A stretch of DNA of 7,716 nucleotides from Deltaproteobacteria bacterium UBA2957 (lineage in GTDB: Bacteria > Myxococcota_A > UBA796). Below the pieces are notes generated by a model. The model saw nothing but the letters and a program-made list of their open reading frames with translations. It was not told the DNA's origin and searched no databases. The translations under genes were made by a program, and so were the position numbers. Below are positions 1 to 5,748 of this stretch, one piece after another (the stretch's first letter is position 1; each line of letters opens with the position of its first letter). Where the stretch lies: positions 1 through 7,716 of the forward strand of contig DEBL01000223.1 in NCBI GenBank assembly GCA_002348535.1, in the 5' to 3' direction.

Positions 1-951
1 TTTCGCCACGAACTGGTGGAGGCACTCGATTTAGCGGAGTCGGAAGACGAAGTTGTCCGCACAGCATCGCGTGCAGCCCGCGTGGCGTTTCCCGAGAAGA
101 TCTTTCAACTGCTCGTCGCAGACACAAACGAAGGCACCATCGCTCCCATCGAAGAGACGGCCCCGGTGGCCTGTTCGTTGAGCTGCATTGAGAGCTGCCC
201 GGCCGCACGAAAAGGCGACGTGCTGTTCCATGACCCCGACATGGGCCTTAGCCGATGCCCCCGGATTCATGAGGATGAGACCATTGTGACCTGCGCCCCA
301 ATTAGCGTAAATGGCCAGGCGGTTGGAGTCGTTCAACTCATGGGTACGCCGCTCGAGGACGGACAAGAGGAACTGTTAGAGGCGCTGTCCACCGCAGTGG
401 GCGTTCGCACCGGTGTGGTGCGAAACTTGGCCGAACATGAACTCGCCGCAGGAACCGACCCCCTGACGGAGTTGGCGAACCGGCGAACGATGGACGAACA
501 CATGCGGCGTCTGGATGCGGCCGAGGTTCCGTACACCGTCATTGTTGCCGACCTCGACCACTTCAAAACCATCAACGACACGCACGGCCATGATGTCGGC
601 GACAGGTGCCTTCAGTTGTTCGCGGATATTCTCAAGGAGGCATGCCGTGACACCGACATTGCCTGCCGACCGGGCGGAGAAGAGTTTGCCTTGATCCTCT
701 CCGGAGCAAGCACCGACGCCGGGATGGCAGTCGCCTCTCGGATACGTGCGATGCTGGCCCAAGAAAGTCGCCGCCAAGGGCCCGTGTTCACGGTGTCCCT
801 CGGCATCGCTGCGCGACCGACCCATGGGGACCGAGCCGAAGAAATCTTGCGTTCGGCGGATGTCGCTCTCTACGACGCGAAGGATCAGGGCCGCGACCGG
901 TGTGTCCTTGCTGAATCCCCGATGAGTCTTGAGGTGCTCGGCGCCGGCTAA
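1..951 (+). CDS. GAF-GGDEF diguanylate cyclase, 5' partial
   Basis: Predicted cytosolic diguanylate cyclase making c-di-GMP from two GTP. The frame is open to the first base of the window, so the start lies upstream; a GTG at 16 is only the first internal candidate and is used for numbering here. Residues about 1-140 resemble a GAF sensor domain, with five cysteines (53, 57, 61, 81, 93) and an ending strand typical of GAF domains (VGVVQLMG). Residues about 147-300 form the GGDEF domain: metal-binding Asp179, the DHFKTIND stretch, GHDVGD, the active-site motif GGEEF (220-224) and an inhibitory I-site RDTD (211-214) exactly five residues before it. All catalytic residues I can check are present, so I infer an active enzyme with product feedback inhibition. 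It converges with a second GGDEF gene 15 bp away. The signal sensed by the GAF domain is unknown. Function of the catalytic domain is confident; the GAF call is moderate. Confidence 0.92.
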   Translation, partial: FRHELVEALDLAESEDEVVRTASRAARVAFPEKIFQLLVADTNEGTIAPIEETAPVACSLSCIESCPAARKGDVLFHDPDMGLSRCPRIHEDETIVTCAPISVNGQAVGVVQLMGTPLEDGQEELLEALSTAVGVRTGVVRNLAEHELAAGTDPLTELANRRTMDEHMRRLDAAEVPYTVIVADLDHFKTINDTHGHDVGDRCLQLFADILKEACRDTDIACRPGGEEFALILSGASTDAGMAVASRIRAMLAQESRRQGPVFTVSLGIAARPTHGDRAEEILRSADVALYDAKDQGRDRCVLAESPMSLEVLGAG

Positions 952-969
952 TGGGGCCTCCGAACCTCA
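930..969. terminator. possible bidirectional stem-loop between convergent GGDEF genes
   Basis: An inverted repeat TGAGGT (930-935) / ACCTCA (964-969) encloses a second imperfect stem GGCGCC (940-945) / GGGGCC (953-958, one mismatch) with a 7-nt loop. The structure covers the stop codons of both converging genes (TAA at 949-951, TGA complement at 967-969). There is no T-run on either side, so it is not a canonical intrinsic terminator. A bidirectional transcription end or 3'-end-stabilising hairpin is inferred from position only. Confidence 0.3.
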
Positions 970-2202
970 GGCTTGTTGCAGCGTCTGGGCCGTCCAATAT
1001 TGAGCGCCGCCATTTTTCTTTGCCCGCTCAAGCGCGCCCTCGCTTCGTGAGAACAGTGACTCCGCACTCTCGCGACCGTCCCACGTGGCGATTCCAATCG
1101 ACAATGAAACCTGAAAGTTTTTCGATTGGTGGGAAAAGACCATCTTTTGAATTTTTCGGCCCAACCGCTTGGCTGCGCCAGTGGCCTCTCGATTGCCCGT
1201 ATTCGGCAGCAAGGCCGCAAAATTATCATCGTTCAAACGGGCCACAAAGTCCTCATTTCGGAGCTGTTTAACAATGGTCGCGGCGACCGTTCGGAGCACA
1301 TCATCACCGCTGCTGCGATGGAACGTCTCGTTGATTTCATTCATCTTGTCGACATTGAAACGCATGCAGGTCAGAAGCCCTCCGCTGTGTCTCGCCTCGA
1401 CCAATGCCAGCGGCAGCGCCTCTTCGAAGGCGCTGAGGTCGGACACTTGGGTCAATCCGTCCAAGGAAATTTTGACGTCTCGGCCGCTCTGACCTCCGGC
1501 CTTACGATTCATGTGGTGCATCAACTCTCGTGACCGGGCTACCCCTTGGTCAACCCGTGAACGCGCGATGGTGTGGCCGTCTGACACCCGCTCCAGCGCC
1601 ACCAACACCTCGCGCTTGGACTGCTCGAAGCCCGGCCCTTGCTCCAAATTCTCTACCCGCTTCTTCAACGTTTCAATTTCTGCCACCCCCGAGGCCGTCG
1701 CTTCCAGTGCGCTCCCAAGACTGTTCTCGAGCGCGCCAATCAGGGTGAGAACGGCTTCGTTGGATTGGGCCTGGCGAAACCGAGCCTTTCGTGCTGTGTG
1801 CTGCAACTCTTGTGCACTCCCTTCGATGAGCCGCGCATCCCCATTCCGAACCCGAAGTGGAATGGACTTTTCAAGCTTGGAAACCGCCTGAGTAAGTTCA
1901 GAGTCGTGGATACTCACGCGCTGAATCGCTTCGACCAATGCGCGGGCAGCATCCGCAAAGTCAGCCGACCCCGACCCCACGGCAGTCCCGCGCAGTGCCT
2001 TCACCACTGCCGACGCCTGTCTCGAGGTTCCCGTGGGCACCGGGTAGACCTCGAGCCTCTCGATCAACTCCTGTACCCGCTGCGCATCCGCCCTCGGCAA
2101 CTCGCCCTCCACAAAACGAAGCAGCTTGACGAATCCATCACGCAGCAAATCAGCGTCTTTCGATGTCGCCTTCCCACCCGTGCTTTTTGAGAACCAACCC
2201 AT
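967..2202 (-). CDS. Degenerate GGDEF-domain protein with intact I-site (probable c-di-GMP receptor)
   Basis: A 411-residue soluble protein without signal peptide or membrane segment. Residues about 1-240 are helix-rich, with a likely coiled coil around 160-235; I do not recognise a named domain there. Residues about 245-405 are a GGDEF fold: the substrate stretch is altered (NVDKMNEIN, first metal Asp replaced by Asn283) and the signature is NDDNF (324-328) in place of GGDEF. Loss of both glycines and the first Asp argues against cyclase activity. The I-site RNED (315-318) stands exactly five residues before the signature, as in active cyclases, so c-di-GMP binding is plausible. Degenerate GGDEF proteins such as PelD and CdgG work as c-di-GMP receptors this way. 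The start chosen is ATG at 2202; the frame stays open to 2373, but that extension is out of keeping with a cytosolic protein and overlaps the divergent gene. Upstream only a weak GGTGGTG could serve as ribosome site. Confidence 0.85.
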   Translation of the reverse strand: MGWFSKSTGGKATSKDADLLRDGFVKLLRFVEGELPRADAQRVQELIERLEVYPVPTGTSRQASAVVKALRGTAVGSGSADFADAARALVEAIQRVSIHDSELTQAVSKLEKSIPLRVRNGDARLIEGSAQELQHTARKARFRQAQSNEAVLTLIGALENSLGSALEATASGVAEIETLKKRVENLEQGPGFEQSKREVLVALERVSDGHTIARSRVDQGVARSRELMHHMNRKAGGQSGRDVKISLDGLTQVSDLSAFEEALPLALVEARHSGGLLTCMRFNVDKMNEINETFHRSSGDDVLRTVAATIVKQLRNEDFVARLNDDNFAALLPNTGNREATGAAKRLGRKIQKMVFSHQSKNFQVSLSIGIATWDGRESAESLFSRSEGALERAKKNGGAQYWTAQTLQQA

Positions 2203-2275
2203 GTTCACCACCACACCACTAGGATACGGATCGCGAGACACACGATCAAAGCCCTCTGCCTGCCATCTGATATCC
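2203..2275. promoter_or_regulatory. Divergent intergenic region between GGDEF and hydrolase genes
   Basis: These 73 bp separate the outward-facing starts of the degenerate GGDEF gene (2202, minus) and the alpha/beta hydrolase (2276, plus), so promoters for both should lie here or just inside the genes. I see no convincing -35/-10 pair and no clear Shine-Dalgarno for either start. The tetramer CATG at 2200-2203 holds an ATG on each strand. The plus-strand ATG at 2201 is in frame with the hydrolase and is an alternative start, which would shrink the region to nothing. Confidence 0.35.
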
Positions 2276-3322
2276 ATGCGCCTTCTCTTCTTCGTTTTGC
2301 TGTGGTCGTGCAGTTCCACAATGGGGCCTCCATCCGAGCATTGCGATTCGGCATCCACGGTGCATGTGGCCACGGCCGATGGCGCCGAAATTGCGCTCCA
2401 TCGGCATTCTCAATCGGCTCTGCCCGTGTTGGTGATTCACGGCATCTCATCCAATCACCGCTTCTGGGACTTGACCGAGGGCCATTCATTGGCGGAGACG
2501 TTGACCGCCGCGAACTTTGACCCATGGTTGATCGATTTGAGGGGCCATGGTGAGGCCCTGTACACGCGACAAGGGCTGCGCCAGCACCATGGCTGGACCA
2601 TTGATGACTACGGTATGCACGATGTGGCAGCCGCCGTAGCCCACATCCAAGCCGCTACGGGGCATAAGCGGGTCGCGATTGTCGGCCACTCAATGGGCGG
2701 CATGGTCGCGGCCATCTATGCTGCCCACCACGGTGACGATTCGATTGCAGCCTTGGTCATGGTTGGTGCCCCCGTTGTGTTCCCAGACGACACTGCTCAA
2801 ACTTGGCTGGGTAAGGCAATGAGCCAAGTCGGTGGGATTCCCCCCTCGGTCGCTACGCCCGCCGTTGCTCGATTCATGGCGGGGTGGCATCCGGCGCTCC
2901 CGGTACACGGTGAAGCGATCTTGTTCAACGCCTCAAACATGGCAGAGTCCATGCAGCACTTAATGCTGACCACAGTGGTGTCGCCCACCACACGAGGCGA
3001 GGTTCGACACTTAAACCGCATGATGAAGGCGGGTCGATTGGTCTCCGCGGATGGCTCAGTGGACTACACAGCCGCACTGGGTTCGGTTGATGTGCCGCTG
3101 TTGGCCATTGCGGGCGGCAAGGACCGAATTGTGCCATTGGCGGGTGTGAAACAATGGGCCAGCGCTACGGCGTCCGCCGATGTCACGGTCAAAATCGCAT
3201 CCAAGGCCAACGGTTTCGTTGCCGACTACGGTCACCTCGACCTCGTGCTCGGTCCTGCAGCGCCGCGCGAGGTCCTTCGCCCCATCGCCGAATGGCTTGA
3301 CGGGCACCGAACAAACTGGTGA
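2276..3322 (+). CDS. Alpha/beta hydrolase, putative lipoprotein
   Basis: A 348-residue serine hydrolase of the alpha/beta-hydrolase fold; exact substrate (ester, lipid, lactone) cannot be told. Seen in order: short hydrophobic N-terminus MRLLFFVLLWSC, whose Leu-Trp-Ser-Cys12 is an acceptable but imperfect lipobox (Trp at -2 is unusual); oxyanion-loop HG (55-56) in LVIHGISSN; DLRGHG (87-92); nucleophile elbow GHSMGG with Ser139; a cap region about 165-255; acid Asp283 in GGKDRIVP; and His320 in DYGHLD. The triad is therefore complete. Start ATG 2276 was chosen because it gives the signal-like N-terminus, although no ribosome site is visible. An in-frame ATG at 2201 would add 25 residues and bury the hydrophobic stretch. 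The gene diverges from the degenerate GGDEF gene and its stop codon directly abuts that of the minus-strand pyrophosphohydrolase gene. Hydrolase assignment is strong; membrane anchoring is inferred. Confidence 0.88.
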   Translation: MRLLFFVLLWSCSSTMGPPSEHCDSASTVHVATADGAEIALHRHSQSALPVLVIHGISSNHRFWDLTEGHSLAETLTAANFDPWLIDLRGHGEALYTRQGLRQHHGWTIDDYGMHDVAAAVAHIQAATGHKRVAIVGHSMGGMVAAIYAAHHGDDSIAALVMVGAPVVFPDDTAQTWLGKAMSQVGGIPPSVATPAVARFMAGWHPALPVHGEAILFNASNMAESMQHLMLTTVVSPTTRGEVRHLNRMMKAGRLVSADGSVDYTAALGSVDVPLLAIAGGKDRIVPLAGVKQWASATASADVTVKIASKANGFVADYGHLDLVLGPAAPREVLRPIAEWLDGHRTNW

Positions 3323-3333
3323 TCAGAGTTCGG
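3307..3333. terminator. Stem-loop spanning abutting convergent stop codons
   Basis: Perfect 6-bp inverted repeat CCGAAC (3307-3312) / GTTCGG (3328-3333) with an inner CTG (3316-3318) / CAG (3324-3326) pairing. It encloses the two stop codons, which lie back to back as the palindrome TGATCA (3320-3325). No T-run follows on either strand. A bidirectional transcript end is inferred from placement; intrinsic termination is not established. Confidence 0.3.
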
Positions 3334-3682
3334 ATGACTTCTCCATGCGACCTCTCGCCTTTTCGACTGGATACTTTTTGGCATTGATCGCCAGTTTCTC
3401 AGTCACGGAATCGGACAGATCAATCTCCAGTTGATTGGCAATGTTCATCAAGCAAATCGCCACATCGGCAACTTCGTTGGCTACATTCTCCATGCGCCCG
3501 TCAACCGGGGGTTGGGGTCCATCATCACGACTCCATAGGAACAGTTCCAGCAACTCCCCAGCCTCAACGCTGAGTGCCATCGCCAAATTCCGCGCATTGT
3601 GGTACTGCCCCCACTCGCGCTCTTCGTTGAACTGCGCCACTGCTTGCCTCAGTTCCAAAATCGTAGACGATTGATCCGCCAC
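3323..3682 (-). CDS. MazG-like / DCTPP1-type nucleotide pyrophosphohydrolase
   Basis: A 119-residue all-alpha NTP pyrophosphatase, the size of single-domain dCTP pyrophosphatases. It would hydrolyse a (deoxy)nucleoside triphosphate, probably dCTP or a modified form, to the monophosphate and PPi, cleaning the nucleotide pool. The sequence shows the family pattern: an N-terminal helix ending in EREWGQYHNARNLAMAL (Trp24, His28, Asn32), the magnesium-binding residues Glu40 and Glu43 in VEAGELLELFLW, Glu70 and Asp73 in NEVADV, and the C-terminal INAKKYPVEKARG. The layout matches animal DCTPP1 closely. Start is a GTG at 3682 with GAGG (complement of 3689-3692) six bases upstream. The frame stays open to 4030, but that part has no family similarity and overlaps the divergent gene, so it is not coding. 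Its stop abuts the hydrolase stop with no gap. Substrate specificity is inferred from family resemblance. Confidence 0.9.
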   Translation of the reverse strand: MADQSSTILELRQAVAQFNEEREWGQYHNARNLAMALSVEAGELLELFLWSRDDGPQPPVDGRMENVANEVADVAICLMNIANQLEIDLSDSVTEKLAINAKKYPVEKARGRMEKSSEL

Positions 3683-3743
3683 ACTGCACCTCAAGTTGGT
3701 TATGTGCCTTTCCCCTACCAAGGGGTTTGATTCGGAGTCCACT
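3683..3743. promoter_or_regulatory. Divergent intergenic region with short dyad
   Basis: 61 bp between the outward starts of the pyrophosphohydrolase (GTG 3682, minus) and the secreted protein (GTG 3744, plus). It contains both ribosome sites (GAGG on the minus strand at 3689-3692; CGGAG at 3733-3737 on the plus strand) and a perfect dyad CCCCT-ACCA-AGGGG at 3712-3725. The dyad lies midway and could be an operator or an mRNA hairpin. I find no convincing -35/-10 pair. Confidence 0.35.
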
Positions 3744-4292
3744 GTGTTGACATGTTTCTCGATTCTTTTTGCCCTCAGTTCCATCAATACGGCGGATGCA
3801 GGACCCAAACGGCCACTCACCTTTTTGGTTGATACTCGCCTCAGCGAAGGCCCAGTTGAAAACTTCACTGACCTCGCAGTTGACCCCTTCAAAGTCGCAG
3901 GTCTGCTGAACCCCATCGCGCCACCTGCGCCACCCGCCCCCGTGCTCAACGCCAGTCCAACAACGGACGGTGAGGCCGAAGCAGCGGTCGAGTCAGCAGC
4001 CATTGTCGCCCAAACCCCGGCCGCCACCAAAGGCGACCTGCTGATTCCAAACGAGCGTTCCTACTCAGCCAAAGTCGCCGTAAACGGCCTCGTCATTGGC
4101 ATGCTGGGGCCGTACACTGATGGCGCCCTCCACAACATTTCCTCTGGCGACTACAGCGTCTCGTTCACCCACACATCGGGCTACACGTACACGGAAACCA
4201 TCTCGACGACCCAGATCACCGGTCCGATCATTCCCGGCGGACGTGGCGCGGCAGTGGCGTTGCCAAACAACGCGTCCAAAGACGCAGAATAA
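3744..4292 (+). CDS. Secreted protein with proline-rich linker and PEGA-like C-terminal domain
   Basis: I do not recognise a named family. With GTG 3744 as start (CGGAG six bases upstream) the product is 182 residues. Residues 1-19 are hydrophobic and end in ADA before Gly20, which reads as a signal peptidase I site, although the n-region lacks a positive charge; TTG 3747 and an upstream ATG at 3702 are alternatives. Then come a short polar segment (20-55), a low-complexity linker rich in Pro, Ala and Glu (about 56-100, including APPAPPAP), and a domain at about 105-155. That domain has the strand-turn-strand pattern of PEGA-like domains (KVAVNG, a Gly-Pro turn, SGDYSVSF, SGYTYTE). Such domains often sit on cell-envelope proteins and may bind surface polymers; here the match is weak. 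The FG-GAP lipoprotein follows immediately and probably shares its transcript, so both are likely exported and may work together. Confidence 0.7.
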   Translation: MLTCFSILFALSSINTADAGPKRPLTFLVDTRLSEGPVENFTDLAVDPFKVAGLLNPIAPPAPPAPVLNASPTTDGEAEAAVESAAIVAQTPAATKGDLLIPNERSYSAKVAVNGLVIGMLGPYTDGALHNISSGDYSVSFTHTSGYTYTETISTTQITGPIIPGGRGAAVALPNNASKDAE

Positions 4293-5694
4293 AACGCTGG
4301 TGTGGGTCGCTGCCCTCGCGCTTGTTGCTGGATGCCAGAAACTCTGCGTCGGTGCTGGCTGTGAAGAGAACTTCGGAGCGGCAACGCTGACCGTATTTAG
4401 CGGATCAGCGCTTCCGGCTGCGGGCAGCATCGAACCCGAGTTGGGCACCGCACTGGTCACCGGCACCGAGGCCGATGGACCGATTTGGGCGGTCACCGCC
4501 ACGGGTGACCGCATCCTCGTCGGGAGCAGCATCGGCAGCAGTGTCCGCAGTTTCTCTTCGCAAGACCCCAGCCAAACCACCAGCGACGCAGACGGGATCA
4601 TCCGGGGCGAGACGAATCGCGATGCCTTCGGTCACCAAGTGGCGACCTTCACCGACTACGACGGAGACCAAGCCTTATTGGTCGCTGCACCGCTGTATTC
4701 GGTGAGCGCAGCCTCGCGAGACGACGGCTCGATTCACCAGTTCAGTGGCAAAGGAACGGGATTCAACGGTTCCTTCAATGCCTTAGACGCAAGTTTCCGA
4801 GTAAACGGGGTCGAATCCGGCGCGCGCTTTGGTTCAACGGTAGCCGTCTGTCCCGATCTCGATGGTGATGGCGGCGATGAATGGTTTGTTGGCGCACCAC
4901 GGTCCAGCGAAGGGTCCGAGATGGCGGGATCGGCCACACTGATCCTCTCGACAGAGCGGCTCAGTGTGGATGTGCAGACCGGATCCGGCGCCTTCGAGAA
5001 ACGCTGGTATGGCGAGGCCGTAGGAGCACGAGCAGGCCACGCCTTGGCGTGTTCCAATGATTTGGACGGCGACGGCACGGCCGACCTTGTGATTGGAGCG
5101 CCCTTCACCGACGGTCCTGACGGCACCGATGCCGTGGGCGCAGTGTACGTTCTCTCGGGCACTGACCTCGATTCATCCGGTCCGCTCGCAGGTGCAGCGA
5201 CGCTCGTGCTGTACGGAATCGAAGCGAACGAATGGATGGGCTACTCGGTGGCCATCGGAGACGTCGATGGCGATGGGCTCGCAGACCTCGTTGCAGGCGC
5301 ACCAGGGAGCGACGAGGCCAGCGGCGCGGTTCACATCTGGCTTGGGGCCCAACCCATCGCCGGGGAACCCACCACCACCCTGCGCGGCGATACGGCCGGC
5401 GATGGATTTGGACACGCGGTGTCGGTTGGCGACCTCAATGCAGATGGGATCGATGACCTCGTTGTCGGCGCTCCGTATTTGAACCCATCGACTGATGAAG
5501 AAACATTCGATGCCGGCGCCCTTTTTCTGTACTTCGGCAAGAGTTCATGGACCGGGTTGGCTGACCGAATCTACGACGCGTCCATCGGGGGCACCGAACA
5601 ATACCAACGAACGGGGCGCAGCATCCTCGTCGCGGACCTCACCGGTGACGGCCATGCCGACATTGCATCGGTCCAGAGAACCGCCCCCGAATAG
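4243..5694 (+). CDS. FG-GAP repeat lipoprotein (seven-bladed beta-propeller)
   Basis: An exported calcium-binding propeller like the integrin-alpha head, with probable roles in adhesion or surface protein interaction (inferred). Numbering follows GTG 4243 (483 residues): an n-region rich in Arg/Lys, then VWVAALALVAGC with lipobox Cys31. From about residue 85 the repeats follow: one degenerate blade, then calcium loops at 138-142 (DYDGD), 205-213, 273-281, 340-348, 397-405 and 465-473, all of DxDGDGxxD type and mostly followed by a VGAP/IGAP-like turn. Loop spacing is regular, 57-68 residues. The last blade stops right after its loop; an N-terminal strand (TLTVFSG, 49-55) probably completes it. 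Start is uncertain: 4243 overlaps the upstream gene by 50 bp but supplies the positive charges a lipoprotein signal needs; GTG 4300, 7 bp after the upstream stop, would give MWVAALALVAGC without charges. Neither has a good ribosome site. Confidence 0.88.
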   Translation: MARQWRCQTTRPKTQNKTLVWVAALALVAGCQKLCVGAGCEENFGAATLTVFSGSALPAAGSIEPELGTALVTGTEADGPIWAVTATGDRILVGSSIGSSVRSFSSQDPSQTTSDADGIIRGETNRDAFGHQVATFTDYDGDQALLVAAPLYSVSAASRDDGSIHQFSGKGTGFNGSFNALDASFRVNGVESGARFGSTVAVCPDLDGDGGDEWFVGAPRSSEGSEMAGSATLILSTERLSVDVQTGSGAFEKRWYGEAVGARAGHALACSNDLDGDGTADLVIGAPFTDGPDGTDAVGAVYVLSGTDLDSSGPLAGAATLVLYGIEANEWMGYSVAIGDVDGDGLADLVAGAPGSDEASGAVHIWLGAQPIAGEPTTTLRGDTAGDGFGHAVSVGDLNADGIDDLVVGAPYLNPSTDEETFDAGALFLYFGKSSWTGLADRIYDASIGGTEQYQRTGRSILVADLTGDGHADIASVQRTAPE

Positions 5695-5738
5695 CCTGCA
5701 AAACCGTGCCACATGGGATACGTGCCCGCCATTGCAGG
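5695..5738 (+). promoter_or_regulatory. Possible Shine-Dalgarno-masking hairpin
   Basis: Perfect 7-bp inverted repeat CCTGCAA (5695-5701, directly after the FG-GAP stop codon) and TTGCAGG (5732-5738), with a 30-nt spacer. The 3' arm overlaps the ribosome site AGGGGA (5736-5741) of the following phosphatase gene. Pairing would hide that site, making translation depend on unfolding or on upstream ribosomes. It might instead be a remnant of transcript-end structure; the long loop makes it weak. Confidence 0.3.
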
Positions 5739-5748
5739 GGAACACACC

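Noticed and set aside
1639..2190. Plus-strand open frame of about 183 codons opposite the degenerate GGDEF gene
   Set aside because: Antisense shadow of the coding frame with Arg/Cys/Pro-heavy composition and no domain.
2203..2373. Upstream extension of the minus-strand GGDEF gene to an ATG at 2373
   Set aside because: The added 57 residues are Arg/Lys-rich without domain character and lie antisense to the start of the hydrolase coding region; ATG 2202 gives a natural soluble N-terminus.
3747..3752. TTGACA, a perfect -35 hexamer
   Set aside because: It lies within the signal-peptide codons of the secreted protein gene and no -10-like hexamer is found 16-18 bp downstream; probably chance.
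3683..4030. Extension of the pyrophosphohydrolase frame to 4030
   Set aside because: The family domain begins right at GTG 3682, which has a good ribosome site; the extra stretch is low-complexity and is the antisense of the secreted protein gene.
4096..4242. Longer FG-GAP reading frame from ATG 4096
   Set aside because: The first 49 residues are an Arg/Thr/Pro/Ser-rich out-of-frame reading of the upstream gene and would bury the lipoprotein signal.
4243..5694. Regular DxDGDGxxD repeats considered as a DNA tandem repeat
   Set aside because: The repetition is at protein level; the nucleotide sequences of the repeats differ, so it is a diverged domain repeat rather than a DNA repeat array.
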